Below, one piece after another: positions 12,427 through 25,300 of a stretch of DNA of 64,000 bases. Numbering within the stretch: the stretch's first letter is position 1; the number at the start of each line of letters is the position of its first letter. Position numbers and translations under genes: made by a program. Source of the DNA: Eleusine coracana subsp. coracana (lineage: Eukaryota > Streptophyta > Magnoliopsida > Poales > Poaceae). The notes under the pieces are model-generated. The model did not search any database and had not been told where the DNA came from. It was given only the letters and a program-made list of their open reading frames with translations. Where the stretch lies: positions 28,728,044 to 28,792,043 of the forward strand of contig CM064423.1 in NCBI GenBank assembly GCA_032690845.1, given 5' to 3'.

Positions 12427-12431
12427 ATAGC
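12427..12431. repeat. Right target-site duplication (ATAGC)
   Basis: Exact copy of 4655-4659. After it the Athila-like 3' noncoding region resumes. Confidence 0.95.
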
Positions 12432-13114
12432 ACTATCATCTTCCACTGCCATTTTATAAACCACTCTATTTTTTTCATGATCTCTCTAAATATTTATGCA
12501 AAAGAGACATGGCCTAAAAAAAAAGGGAAAGAAGAAAGAAAGAGAAAAAGAGATAGCCATGTTCTCGGCTGTGAATCAACCAAAAGAGAGAGAGGTCATT
12601 TCAAATAGGAGTATCCATTATCCATCATCCATTCCATCCCGAGGTGTGTGCACATGTTTGGTCATAATTCATAACTTGATTTCTCTGTGGATCCGGTCTT
12701 TGACTTAGTAATATATAAGACTCCAGTAAGCCTTCGTTTATCCCTTACCCTGAGCTCCACATAACCCAAAATAAATTAGAGGTAGGATGAAAAAGGCAAA
12801 GTCAAGTGCCTTGGTCAGGAAAATACACATTGAGTGCCTTGAGAGAAACATTTGAGGAGTATGGCTATGCTTTATTTAAAAAAAAAATCTTTTCAAAAAC
12901 CCAAGTTACATAGCAGAAGGAGGCAAGTAATCTGAAGTCAAGACTGTTCCATTCGTCAACCCGCCAAGGTAACATGATAGGCACCTACATATTCATGGAT
13001 ACATGTATGATATGGAATAATTTGCATGCTAGTATTGTACCATGGGAAGTTATGATTATACTTAGTCTTTTGTTCTTTACTCGAGGACAAGCAAAGGCTA
13101 AGTGTGGGGGAGCT
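12432..13114 (+). other. Athila-like 3' noncoding region, part 2, with polypurine tract
   Basis: This continues 3870-4659 and aligns with element B 36550-37462, sharing ACCCTGAGCTCCACATAA and ACTCGAGGAC segments. It ends in the polypurine tract AAGTGTGGGGGAG (13100-13112), directly before the LTR. No coding frame. Confidence 0.7.
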
Positions 13115-14288
13115 TGTTGACGGTCCTTAAGTGCTAAATATGACCGTCATTTGCTTGCATAAAAACTACAAAATAAATAACCAAGAAGTGGTAGGAGTTT
13201 ATTACTAACAAATTCCACAAGTTTTGGTGATTATGTGTATGCAGGTGACTTACCATGGAGTATTAATAAAACATAAGTAATTAAGGGAGAAAACACACCT
13301 TCAGCCAATCAGGAGAGAGCACATGGATTGAAGGGCCCATTTTCAGTATTACACCGAAGAAACACACAAAACGACCCCAACATCTGGGATGAGGACCCAC
13401 CTGGCAGCCACCCTGAGGAAGCACAAGCCAGGAGGGCCCAACCACCGGTCGGCTGACCCCCCTAGGTCGGCCGACCCAGGCCTGTGCCCTTTTCTCCTGG
13501 GCTTGCAAGTGGAGGCTCCTGGTTGATCCCTGAAGGCAGTGGGCAGGGTCTTTCTTGGTGGTTACTCCCCTCTGCCGACTTATAGAGGTAATAAATAGGA
13601 GGGTGTGGCTTCACACTCACACACACAAGAAGAGAAACACTTGAGCTCTACTCAATAAGGAGAAGCACTACCTCCTTAGTGCTTAGAGAATAGGGAGAGA
13701 GTGAGGGGTAGTTCGGGGAAGTGCCGGTCGGCACTCTTCCCTAATCTTGTACCTCGACGGAGTCTTGCCATTTCAAGTAAGTCTTTAGGATTCTTCTATG
13801 GTATTGTTCCGTTGATTCAATAAGATCTGCTCTTTACATGCTTACAGGTTCATCATTCATAATTGAATGCTTTAATCTTTGATCAAGATTAGAGTAGTAA
13901 TTAGTAGCATAGGCGTGGTGTCTGGGCTATATATTACCTTTGATTGCCGCGTGCTCCACAGATTGAAAAGTTAGATGGCAGGTGGTGACAGCCCTGCCCA
14001 TTGTTAGTAACCCTCCACGTTTGGGTACGTCATAGAGCTGTATGCCGGAACGTCCTGGCAGACCAGGGGGAAGCCGGCGCCTGAAGTAACCATTAGAGTT
14101 CGACCTTACCTTGTCTTTGGTCCAATCCATCCTAGAATCCTCTCTACCCTCGCCTACCATATTCGTGTTGTCCCTGGATGAGCCTGATTCTTTGATAGTC
14201 CACTCACGTTCCCCGTGGATTTCGATACTCTTGGAATACTCCTGGGTGAAAGCTACTTCGACAGCTGTACGCTTGCGGTTTATTACCA
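13115..14288 (+). repeat. 3' LTR of Athila-like element 1 (end truncated)
   Basis: Begins TGTTGACGGTCC after the polypurine tract. It aligns with the LTRs at 31540, 37463 and 40476 down to GTACGCTTGCGG-TTTATT. The expected last 20-odd bases (ending AATACCCAACA) are missing, and Tat-element sequence starts at about 14289. The boundary is good to a few bases. Confidence 0.8.
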
Positions 14289-15468
14289 TAAGTGACCGCT
14301 GGAGTCAACACCCTGCAGACCGCCTCTCCTCCCCCGACTGGTGGTGCACCTTGTCCCATCAAGGACAAGGTCATACCAGTCGAGATAACTTTGGGTTGGC
14401 CTGAAGCTGAAGAATTGAAAATTCTCTACCAACACCGAGAAGCAACCAAGGTACGTCAATACCAAGGCCTTTTTCTTTCTCACCTTATCGCTGCTTCTAA
14501 CCATAACGATCTTCCCTTGTCTAGAAAATTTATGCTCTGGTGGAGAAAAAACAAGCAAGGATAGAGTACCTTGAGGCCGAGAGCTTCAGTATGTATAGAA
14601 ATGCTTCTTTATATATAAATATTTCATCGTGTCTCGGACTTGCTGTTGTTCATAGTCACCGGTCAGCAGCTGGCAAAAGCTCAACAACAACAAGAAAAGC
14701 TGCAGATCGGTTACAAGGAAGCCTCTGCTTCTTTACAACAGAGTTTTCTTGACCTTGCAGGTAAAAGATCTTCAAATCATTCTGCCATTCTCGCTTTCTC
14801 CATATGTTTGTGAGTCTCACAAAAAAATCATTGCAGAATTGGAGAAGGTCACTTCTAATCAATTGAAGTATTTAGATGTTCTGAAGATCGAGAAGGACGA
14901 CCTATCCAAAACTCTTGGCGAGCGAGATGTTGAGCTTGCTGAACTAAAGAAGAAGTTGCAGGAGACAGAGGAGTCCCTGAAGAATGCTAAGGCTAGTGCC
15001 CTACAAAATAAATATAATTTGTCAGTAAGCTCTTCTTGTTTTCCTCTTATTAGTATTCATTATAAACTTTCATCTTCTAATCTTGATACCGTTCTATAGT
15101 ATTATCATATGGCGCTCGAAAGGCTCTCGACTATATCCATGCAAAGTGAGTGGAGGAGACCGGGCATTCCATTGAATACTTGCTGGAGCACGCACCAGAG
15201 GTGATCGCCAATCATATCAGGAGGGTAGCAACCGAGGTGAGGAGTCAAGTGTTGGCTATTTGCTAATCTTGGTCCCTGGAACTTCCATTGGACAAGATCA
15301 AGGAGGGCTTCAACTCATCATTGATACCAATGCCAGTTGCTATTAGACTCTATGATAGAAACCTCTCAAGCCCTGGTTGAAAACATTGATGTCGATCCAG
15401 CTGTACCGAGTCCTCCTAACTCTCCAGAAATAGAAGATAACACCTCTTCTCCTTCGGCAGAGATGTAA
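14289..15468 (+). pseudogene. Antisense accessory gene of Tat element 1, 3' part with introns
   Basis: On the strand opposite gag-pol lies the end of a multi-exon gene matching 54780-55917 in Tat element 2. Exon ends inferred from that comparison and GT...AG signals give introns at 14451-14524, 14589-14655, 14761-14814 and 15025-15099. The exons encode segments like EELKILYQHREA, YALVEKKQARIEYLE, a Leu/Lys/Glu-rich coiled-coil stretch (AELEKVTSNQLKYLDVL, then LKKKLQETEESL) and a final ARKALDYIHA...SIEYLLEHAP domain. Stops in the last exon make it a pseudogene. It is convergent with pol, about 630 bp apart. Its biochemical role is unknown; the coiled coil suggests a multimeric protein. Confidence 0.7.
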
Positions 15469-16103
15469 TTTATGTAATCAGATACATTAGTAGAATTTGA
15501 GTGGGAAAATAGTATGTTTCTTTGATAATAATGATTGTTCTTTCTCTTGCTTAATTACTAAACAAGTTAAAAAAACTCGACTGAGTAGTCAATAGAGCGA
15601 TCTCCTATTACTGATAGCAATTCAGGCAGTACTTAGCTGCGTTAGTCGTGCTTTAGTATTTAAACCCTTTCACTATAAGATCTTTTATAAGATCTTAGAG
15701 ATAAAATAGAAGATGCATCGGTCTGCCTTAGCATACTTAGCCGTAATTTGTAACTGCGTCACAATCAGAATCGACCAATCGACACACGACCTCTTGCGCT
15801 TTGGCTCTGGGTTTAGTGTAGTGGTAGTCTGTTGTGCTATACGAATTTTGACTGTCATGCTGCAGCGTTAGACCAAAAAACATAAGACTATGTCAAAATA
15901 TGAAGAACCGGTCTATAAAAATCCAAAACCAGCATTTATCCAGGTTAAGGAGGAGTGGGACATTATTATTAGCCACTGTCTCAATTGTTTAATGTGTAAA
16001 TTAAGGAATCGAGACAAATAAGAATGAAAATCATCAAAAAGCTTTCATCAAAAACATTGAAGTTCCATTCAACAATAATGTATAGGAATACAAAAATAAA
16101 CTC
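15469..16103. other. Spacer between convergent pol and accessory gene (Tat 1)
   Basis: No coding frame. It is AT-rich and aligns with 55918-56545 in Tat element 2, with shared blocks GCATCGGTCTGCCTTAGCAT and CTTTGGCTCTG. Both transcription units should terminate here. Confidence 0.6.
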
Positions 16104-19100
16104 AGTATAAAAGTGACATAGCTGATTTATATTCCATGAATTTGGTGCGTCATCGCCGTCCTCATACATCAGTCGATAAGCCCCCGGCTGAGTGACTTCT
16201 TTGACCACATATGATCTTTCCCATTTAGGAAATAACTTGTGTTAATTCTTGGTTGATTGCACTCGACATAGTACTAAGTCTCCAACATGGAACTGACGAC
16301 TTTGGACATTCTTGTCGTAGTAACATCGTAAGCCCTGCAGGTACACTACCGACCGAAACAAAGCGCGATCACAAATCTCCTCTACCACAATCAACTCGAT
16401 TTCTTGATTATCTTCAGAAAGCTTCTTGTCATATCCCTTGCCTCGCATTGAAATGAGGTTTACCTCGGTCGACAGCATAGCCTCAGAGCCATAGACCAAT
16501 TAGAAAGGAGACTGACCAGTAGCCCGACTGACATTAGTGCACAACCCCTGGGGACCGAAGGAAGCTCTTGAACCCACCGACCGGCATACGGCTTAAGTTT
16601 GTAAAAAATCCAGGGCTTCAACCCCTGAAGAATCATACCGTTGGTCCGTTCGACCTACCCGTTGCTTTGAGGATGGGCTACCGAAGCAAAGTGAATTTTT
16701 ATTCCCATCTCATCGGCATAGTCATGGAATTCCACAGATGTAAACTGAGTACCATTGTCGGTTCGGTGATGATATCATGAGGAACTCCAAACCGAGTCAA
16801 GATCCCTCTGACAAATTCGAATGCCTTCTTCGAAGTTATCTTGTCGACCGGCTTTGCTTCATTCCACTTGGTGAACTTGTCAATAGCAAAAAACAAATAA
16901 GTAAACCTGCCTAGCGCTTTTTTGAAAGGACCGACAATATCAAGCCCCCAAACTGCAAAAGGCCAAGTCATAGGTATCATCTGAAGTTGCTGTGAAGGTA
17001 CATGCGTTTGCTGAGCAAAGAATTGACATCCTTCACACTACCGAACAACCTTATGTGCACCTTCGACCGCCATGGGCCAATAGAACCCTTGCTGGAAAGC
17101 CTTGCCAACCAAAGTCTTGGAAGCTGCATGATTGCCACATGCTCCTGCATGGATTTCCTCCATCAACTCTTTGCCTTCTAGAATTGAGATGCATCGCATC
17201 AAGATATTTGATCCTCCTATTCGATAGAGCAGGTCATCCACCATTAATCATCCTCAAGATCAAACCTTTAACCTCTGTTGCTCTTTAGAATCCGCAGGCA
17301 GCGTACCCTTAACCAAAAATTGAATAATCAGGTCACGCCAATTGGTTTCCATGTCAACATCTTCCACAAGGTCAGCAACATTGGTTATTAAGATGTTCGA
17401 CCGAGGAGAAATAGTGGGAGAATCAAGGGTGTGTAAGAAAACTCCGGGTGGGACAATTGACCGTGATGATCCCATTTTGGCTAGCTCATCAGCGGCCTAG
17501 TTATTATCGCGGAGAACATGTGTGAACTTAAGTCTATCAAACCTGTTTTCTAGCTTCTGTACTTCTTGTCAATAGGCTGCCATGTTGTCATCCACACAGT
17601 TCCAATCCTTAGTGACCTGGTTGATGACCAGAGCCAAGTCACCAAAGATATCAAGGCGCCGAATGCCGAGCGATATGGCAACTCGCAGGCCGTGTAGAAG
17701 AGTTTCATACTCTGCAGTGTTATTGGATGCGTGGAAGTGGATCTGGAGGGCATATCAAAGTTTCTCTCCTGTTGGAGAGATGAGTACGATTCCTGCCCTG
17801 CCCCCGGCAACTGGAGTGAACCGTCAAAATACATTTTCCAGTACTCAATATCCTGTGGTGCCGGCGGCATCTGAATCTCTGTCCACTCGGGAATGAAATC
17901 AGCCAGCGCCTGTCATTTGATCGCCGAACATGGAACAAACGTGATGGTATATTGACCGAGTTCGACCGCCCATTTGGCAATCTTGCCGACCACTTCACGG
18001 TTATGGAGAACCTCTTCGAGTGCAAAAGTGGAATGAACTTCGATCGGATGAGCCTGAAAATAATGCTTCAACTTCCTCGAGGTGATCAAGAGCGTGTACA
18101 ATAGTTTCAAGATCTGGTGATATTGAGTCTTGGAGGCATTAAGGACCTCACTAAGAAAATACACCGGGTGTTGTACTTTTTGCACATGTCCCTCTTCTTT
18201 TTGGTCAACCGTTAAAATGGTACTCACAACTTGAGTTGTTGCCGAAATGTAAAGCTGAAGCTTTTCGTGTGGCTCCGGAGGTTCCAAGACCAGAATGTTG
18301 CTGAAGTGAACCTTCAACTCATCAAAAGTTGACTTATGCCTCTATTGTCCAGACGAAGTTGTCTTGCTTTTTGAGCAATTTGAAGAACGACGGACCCCTA
18401 ACCCCCACTCGAGAGATAAAGCGACTCAGAGATGCCATGCACCCAGTCAGCTTTTGAAGATCTCTTTGGGAATTAGGTGGTCCCATATCAAGAATTGCCT
18501 TGATTTTTTTTCGAGTTAGCCTCTATACCTCGTTTCAAAACGATGTAACCAAGTAGCTTTCCTAAAGGAACCCCGAAGACGCACTTCTTAGGGTTCAACT
18601 TCATCGAGTATCACCTCAAGTTGTCAAATGTCTCTGCCAGGTCAGAGAGAAGTTCTCCAACATTCTGAGTCTTTACCACGATGTCATCAACAAAGCTTGT
18701 GCGTTCCGACCGATCTGAGTTTTGAGGCAGCGTTGAATACCATGTTAGTAAGTCGTGCCAGCATTCTTCAGACCGAACGACATTGTTATATAGAAATAGG
18801 CGCCAAAAGGAGTTATAAAGGAAGTCTTGATTTGATCCTCCACTTTCAGTGGGATCTAGTGATAGCCTGAATAGGCATCCAGAAAGCTCAAGAGCTCACA
18901 CCCAACTGTTGAGTCCAGGATCTGATCAATGTGTGGCACAGCAAATGGGTCGTTGGAATAGACCTTGTTCAAATCGGTATAATCAACGCACATACGCCAC
19001 TCTTTATTCTTTTTTGGTACAAGGAATAGATTAGGCAACAATTCTGGATGGTACACTTCCTTTATAAAATTAGCATCTAAAAGCCTAGCTATCTCCTTCT

Positions 19101-20016
19101 TCATGGCGTCCTTGCGATCTTGAGAAAATCTTCTAAGTCGTTGCTTGATGGGTGTAGTTCCAGGAGATGCCCTTAATTCGTGCTCAATCTTCTCCCTAGG
19201 AACTCCTGGCATGTCAGAAGGTTTCCATGCAAAGATGTCCGTATTTTCCTCGAGGAAAAGAGTGAGCGTGAGTTCCTATTTCTCTCCTAGATTGGCCCCC
19301 ACATAAGTATCCTTAGCAAGGTCTTTAGGATCAAGCGGGATATCCCTGGTCAGCATGTCATCTGTCTGGATCCTCTTCTTACTGGGCTTCTTTGTGAGGA
19401 TCTCCGCCTCGGTCTCCACCTCTTTGCCGACTGCCTTCTGGATCTCCAGCCGATCGGACCGCATCAACTGTCGGTCGGCCAACTCACAACTCTGCACATC
19501 GTAATGATAAGAATTCCAAAGATCAGAGTGGAGGGAGATGATTCCTTTGGGGAATGGCATATTCAAGGTGAGGCAAGGATAATGCAGGACCGCCATGAAT
19601 TTCGCTATTGTAGGTCTACCAATGATAGCATGGTAGGCAGACTCGAAGTCAGCTACTTGGAAGATAATACGTTCGGTCCTGAAGTTCTGTCGGGTACCAA
19701 ATATGATAGGCAGAGTGATCTGCCCTATCGGCACTGAGGTCTTGCCTGGCACGATTCCGTGAAAGGGAGACGTGCTTGGTTTGCGGTCGTCGGTTGTCAG
19801 GCCTAACTCTCTGAGAGTCTTGGTGAAGATCAGGTCAAGGCTGCTTCCTCCGTCAATGAGTACTTTGTTGAACTTGACCGCCTTCATGGTTGCTGCGAGC
19901 ACTGGGTAACGACCTGGTTTTGGCAGGTGCATGGGGTGATCCGACTGATCAAAAGTGACCAGAACTTCAGACCACTTCATGTACTCGGGTGCAGCTGGTT
20001 CCACAGAGTTGATATC
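16104..20016 (-). pseudogene. pol: Tat element 1 pol: protease, RT, RNase H, archaeal-type RNase H, integrase (broken)
   Basis: Protease VLIDGGSSLDLIF keeps its Asp (19852-19854). Reverse transcriptase has WRMCVDYTDLNKVY, DAYSGYH and an active site FVDD (18683-18694), where Tat element 2 has YVDD. An RNase H connection (about 17913-18460) and a degraded archaeal-type RNase H (about 17480-17720) precede integrase. Integrase shows a zinc segment near 17040-17240, GLDIVGPF in the core, and a C-terminal YGSEAMLSTEVNL segment (16242-16499). The integrase second Asp region is frameshifted near 16760. Many stops interrupt the whole. The normal pol stop is lost at 16104, where GAG stands for the TAG seen in element 2. 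Confidence 0.85.
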
Positions 20017-21966
20017 TCATAGTTCCAGCTTGTGCTTGTGTTTGGACGTGTAAGCGTCGGGTCATTCGAAGATGAAGTTGACTTCCTTCCGGGGCTCCTG
20101 AAACTCTCCTTCCTCGTCCTTATTGCCATTGTCGCTGGCTTTGTCCTTGCCATTTCGCCTTGGTGGATCTTTGGCCACTTTCACCGCGGCAGTTGCAAAG
20201 CCCTTCAGACGGTAACAATCCTTAGCTTTGTGGTTTCCCTTTGGGTGCCATAGGCACGAGCCACTTAGAAATCATCCATGGTCTGCTGATTCATCCGAGG
20301 ATTCTTCTTGGATCGGTCTACTGCAGCGACCATGTTGTCATTCTTTCTTTTCTTGTCCTTCTTGGAGGACTCTGGCTTGTTCGAGCGCTTCTCCTTGCCC
20401 TTGCCGTGGATATCGTACAAAGCTGACTCGCCTGATGCGAACTTATCAGTGATGTCGAAGCACTCTCTAGCAGTCAACTTGAGGCTGTGATTCCTCCGAC
20501 CGATCTCCCGAACTAGGTCATCACTCTGCACGCCTCCTTAGAAGGCCGTGATGATCTGCTGATCCGGAATATTGGGGATCTCAGTCTTCTTGACACAGAA
20601 TTGCTTGATGTAGTGACGGAGGGATTCGTCAGACTTCTGCTTGATCCGGGTGTGGTCGACGTTGTTGCCCAGCTGGTTACAAGTAGCTTGAAAACTCTCT
20701 ATGAGCTTTCTATTGAGGTCTGCCCAAGAGGTGACCGACCTTTCTGGGAGAGATGTGAGCCAAATCCGGATGGCTGACTCAAGGCAGATCGACGGATAAT
20801 TAGCCATCACAAAGGTATCTACCCCAGCCGACTAAATTGCCGTGCTATATAGCTGAAGTCACTCTCAGGGGTTGGTCTGACCGTCATACTTTTCAATGGG
20901 AACCGGCTTAAATCCTTTCGGCCACCGAGCTATGCGAAGCTCAGATACATAGGCCTTGATCCCGTCGAATTCCTCATCACTTGCTGTGGTTGACCTTCTA
21001 TGTTTGTCAGGAGATGAAGATGAGTAGCGATTATGGCGAGGGCCAATGTGGTCATCATGGCGACGATGCCAATTGTCTTCATCATGATCCTCACACTGGT
21101 CCCGATCATCACATCGATGTCGGTCGTCGCGGTTATCTCTTGGAGGCGGATCGCATTGGTCTTCCTGTCGGTCATCCCGCCGGTTATCTCTTGGAGGCAG
21201 ATCGCGTCGATCATCCCGCCAGTTGTCAATCCTCCCATCACGGCGCTCTTCCTCATGACGTCAGTCATCTTGGATCCACTCTTCAAAACGAGAGTTGATA
21301 GTATCCCGACCATCGTAGGGGTCTGATATGCCGCGTCAGCCATCAAGCTGTCAAGCAATGTCTTTGCCCCGGTGATGTTGTTCTGCGGGGTACCATAGGC
21401 CTTGACGCTATCTACTTCGATCTCATGCTGCCCGAGATCTAGTCGATGCGCAAGGCGAGACCCACATGATCCTGTCGCTTAGCGGCGGTGTCCTGCTGAT
21501 GAGTTGTTGTCTTGGGGGTGTTCTTCCCTATGGCCGTCTTCTTTGTGACCATCTTCTTCATGACAGTCTCTTCCACGGTCACCTTCCTCGCCGTTGTTTC
21601 TAGATGGGTTCTCATCTTTCTCAACCATGTTTATGGTCAAAGGATATAGGCAAACAGATCGATCCGAATCCTCATCAAAGGAACAGACCGAGTTTGAGTC
21701 ATATCCCATGGGTGGGTCTGTCACACCGAATCCAAGTGCAAGCAATGCTGGGATCAGATCTGATGAACTCGTTGGTAGCGCCGTAGAACCGGCTACGGCC
21801 GAGTCAGATCGGTAGTCCTCTAGACCTAGATCTCTGTTGATGTCAACGGCAAAGTCGAGCGACATGAAGGAGATCTTGAAGTCTGGCGAGTACTGGAGGT
21901 TTTGGATTTCGGCCATTGTGGTCAACAGAGAATCCCGGCGAGCCTTGTCCCCTTCCAGGCGCGCCA
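20017..21966 (-). pseudogene. gag: Tat element 1 gag (broken)
   Basis: The frame starts right after the LTR and primer region with GDKARRDSLL (near 21960). It has an acidic, low-complexity N-terminal half and a conserved capsid core (IRIWLTSLPERSVTSW...FCVKKTEIPN, 20538-20810). A compact zinc motif C-x2-H-x4-H-x4-C (CLWHPKGNHKAKDC, 20215-20256) follows. Frameshifts and stops split it into at least four pieces. The intact zinc motif contrasts with Tat element 2, where its last Cys is Ser. Confidence 0.75.
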
Positions 21967-21968
21967 AC

Positions 21969-22346
21969 TGTCGAGACTTATTCTTGGCAATATATTTATA
22001 GGGCTATATCGGGATTAAGAACTACGATGGTAACACAAGACATCGAGTTATACAAGTTCGAGCCCTCTCGATGAGAGTAAAATCCCTACGTCCTGTGTTC
22101 TGTGGTTTGTATTGGAACGTGAAAATTTAGTGCCCTTGATGGGGAGGTCCCTGCCGCCTTATATATCCGGTCGGTAGATAGGGTGCATGAAGAGTCCTAC
22201 TCGTAGTCAACAAGGATTTACATAAAAAGTCTATCTCCAATTGCCTTGTGCTCCAAGCCGACTCAGTCGGTTCTCTTATGGTGGGCCGCCCGGTTATCTA
22301 CCAACGTCAGCCCTGCTATGGACACCCGGAAGGTATATTTTCCACA
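21969..22346 (-). repeat. 5' LTR of Tat element 1
   Basis: On the + strand it runs from TGTCGAGAC to TTTTCCACA, about 378 bp. It matches 46739-47112 and 62443-62815, including the TTATATATCCGGTCGG block that reads as a TATA box on the - strand. The - strand primer region GTTGGCGCGCCT follows at about 21968 downward. Confidence 0.88.
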
Positions 22347-22353
22347 CTCATCA

Positions 22354-22366
22354 TCCTCCCCTTCTT
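22354..22366 (-). other. Polypurine tract of chromovirus 3
   Basis: The - strand reads AAGAAGGGGAGGA, directly before the 7-bp LTR remnant. It is the same position and nearly the same sequence as 11491-11503 in the intact chromovirus. Confidence 0.8.
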
Positions 22367-25300
22367 CAAAAAGAGTCGACCTCGACTCTGATCCTTCATG
22401 ACCATGGAATGGAGACAAATCAACAACATTGACGGTGTTGCTCGCTGCATATTCATCTCCTGGAAGCTCAATCTTGTAGGCATTGTCATTTATCCTTGCA
22501 AGGACCTTGAATGGGCCATCACCTCAGGGCAGCAACTTGGACTTTTGTTTCTTCGGAAATCTGTCCTTCCGAAGGTGAATCCAAACATAGTCACTGGGCT
22601 CAAAGATCACCTTCTTGTGGTTCCTATTTGCCTTTGCAGCATAATACTCTAATTTCTTCTCAATCTCCGGCTTTGTCTTCATGTGGATTTTCCTCACATA
22701 GCCAGCCCTCTTGGAAGTCTCCATGTTGGAACGTTCTTGAAGTGCAAGTGGCAGCAAGTCAAGTGGTGTAATGGGCTTGAAACCGTATACAACTTTAAAT
22801 GGGCACATCTGCGTTGTTGAGTGGACTGCCTTATTATATGCAAACTAAACATGTGGCAAGCAATCCTCCCACTCCTTTAGGTTCTTCTTGATCATTGTTT
22901 GTAGCAGCATGGAAAGTGTATAGTTAACCACCTCCGTTTGTCCATCAGTTTGTGGGTGACAAGTTGTTGAAAACAACAACTTCGTCCCAAGCTTGGCCCA
23001 TAAAGTCTTCCAAAAATAGCTCATGAACTTCACATCTTGGTCCAAAACAATGGTCGTGGGCATGCCATGGAATCTCACAATTTTCCTGAAAAACAAGTCA
23101 GCTACATGCGACGCATCGTCGCTCTTATGACAGGGAATAAAATGTGCCATCTTTGAGAACCTATCCACAATGACAAAAACTGAATCCCTCCCCTCTTAGT
23201 TCTTGGTAATCCTAGAACAAAATCCATGCTTATGTCTTCCCATGGTGCATTTGGAGTGGGGAGTGGAGTATACAAACCGTGGGGGTTCAGTTTTGACTTA
23301 GCCTTGTGACATGTTGTACTTTGCTGCACAAACCTCTCCACATCACGTCTCATCTTTGGCCAATAGAAGTGATCACTCAGCAGCAAGTAGGTCTTTTCTC
23401 ATCCAAAGTGGCCCATCAAACCAGCCATGTGTGATTCCTGCAATAAAAGCAAACAAATAGACGAATCTGGAACACATAATTTGTTAGCTCGGAACAAGAA
23501 TCCATCATGCAAATGGTATTTGTCCCACCCTTTTCCTTCATGACATTTGAAGTATGGTTCTGCAAAATCAAGGTCAGCAGCATACAACTCCTTTATGTTT
23601 TCTAATCCTGGGATCTTGACCTCCAATTGATTAAGCAAAACACTTTTCCGTGATAAAGCATCAGCAACAACATTTTCTTTCCCCTTCTTGTACTTAACAA
23701 CATAGGTAATAGACTCAATGAACTCAATCCACTTGGCATGCCTCTGGTTCAGTTTTGCTTGGCCTTTCAAGTATTTTAAAGCCTCATGATCAGAATGAAT
23801 GATAAATTCTTTAGGCCAAAGATAATGTTGCCAAGTTTCAAGCACACGAACTAGAGCATATAATTTTTTGTCATACACAGGATAATTTAGTTGAGCACCA
23901 CCAAGTTTCGCACTAAAATATGCCATGGGTTTGCCTTCTTGCTTTAGGACACCTCTTATGCCTATCCCACTAGCATCACATTCTATCTCAAAGGATTTAC
24001 TAAAATCAGGTAAAGAAAGCAATGAGGCTGAAGTTAAACAATTCTTTAACTCTTGAAAAGCAACTTCTTGTGACTTACCCCACACAAATTCAACACCCTT
24101 CTTGGTTAGCTCATTCAATGGGGCTGCAATGGTGCTAAAATTCTACACAAAGCACCGGTAGAAGCCGACAAGACCATAAAAACTTCTCACTTGGCTCACA
24201 TTGATAGGAGTTGGCCAATCCTTGATAGCTTCGACCTTGGATTCATCAACCTCCACCCCCTGTCCTGAAACAACAAAGCCCAAGAACACAACCTTGTCGG
24301 TGCAAAAGGTGCGCTTTTCTAGGTTAGCATACAATTTTTCAGTTCTAAGCACCTCCAACACCATTTTGATGTGTTCAACATGTTCTTCTAGGGTGCGGCT
24401 ATATATCAATATGTCATCAAAATAAACCACCACAAATTTCCAATGAAAACCCTCAAAACATGATTCATTAAGCGCATAAAAGTGCTAGATGCATTAGTTA
24501 AACCAAAAGGCATCACTAGCCACTCATACACCCAAATTTTTTTTTAAAGTCTGTCTTCCTTTCATCTTCTTCCTTCATTCTAATCTGATGGTATCCACTA
24601 CGTAGGTCAATTTTAGAGAAAATAACAACACCACTAAGTTCATCAAGCATGTCATCAAGCCTAGGAATAGGATGACGATATCGGATAGTGATATTGTTAA
24701 CAGTTCTACAATCAACACACATTCTGCAAGTACCATCTTTCTTTGGAACAAGAATAATAGGGACAGCACAAGGACTAAGACTCTCGTGTACATACCCTTT
24801 GTCAAGTAGTGCTTGCACTTGTCGCTGAATTTCCTTTGTTTCTTCCGGGTTGGTGTGGTACGGTGGCCGGTTTGGAAGAGAAGCTCGAGGAATGAGATCA
24901 ATTTGATGCTCAATCCCATGAAGTGTGGGTAGGCCAGCAGGTACCTCCTCCGTAAAAACATCATTGAATGCCTGCAACATATTAGAAACAACACTAGGAA
25001 GAGAGGTCATGTTATTAGTGGAAAGAATTGCATCTTTGTACAAGAGTACAAAATGCGTTATGTTAAGGTTTTCTCTCATTTATTTCATCTCAGATTTTGT
25101 GGCTATAGTAACCATACTTTTTCACTCATGCTCTCTTTTTCCACTCAAGTTTGTCTTGTGGCGCTCAACTCACCGATTTGTGGACATCACTAGTGTTTTT
25201 ATTTTCTCTCTTACTCTCACTCATTTTCTTTTGTATGTTGGCTGCTATGATTTGAGTGGGAGTCATGGGAAGCAGCTTGCCACCCTTTCCTTGCCATTTG

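Larger units (their letters stand above)
1..14288 (+). mobile_element. Athila-like Ty3/gypsy element 1 (5' end outside window, nested insertion inside)
   Basis: The order on the + strand is gag C-terminal part, retropepsin-like region, reverse transcriptase, RNase H, integrase, a long 3' noncoding region, polypurine tract and 3' LTR. This is a Ty3/gypsy arrangement. The active-site form FMDDFS in the reverse transcriptase and the relatives' tRNA-Asp-like primer site point to the Athila lineage. The 5' LTR lies left of the window. Bases 4660-12426 are a later chromovirus insertion, and 12427-12431 is its right TSD. The 3' LTR stops short near 14288, where Tat sequence begins. Two stops and a frameshift in pol make the copy inactive. 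Confidence 0.85.
14289..22346 (-). mobile_element. Tat-lineage Ty3/gypsy element 1, left end (3' LTR) missing
   Basis: Reading on the - strand: 5' LTR (21969-22346), gag, protease, RT, two RNase H regions, integrase, spacer, then a convergent accessory gene. It is the same layout as 46739-62815 but cut off inside the accessory gene at about 14289. The second, archaeal-type RNase H is characteristic of the Tat lineage. It was inserted 7 bp inside the LTR of chromovirus 3, where CTCAT (22347-22351) would be its right TSD copy. Coding regions are full of stops and frameshifts. Confidence 0.85.

Noticed and set aside
12052..12459. Plus-strand frames in the chromovirus LTR U3/R part (also 5208-5483, 43365-43577)
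   Set aside because: They recur because the LTRs are copies of one another; they lie over the TATA region and leader and have no protein-like conservation beyond the DNA identity.
20032..20490. Plus-strand frames over Tat gag (20032-20490, 60645-60934) with hydrophobic runs resembling membrane proteins
   Set aside because: They are complements of Lys/Glu-rich gag sequence, which yields Leu/Phe-rich antisense frames. The same artefact occurs in both Tat copies.
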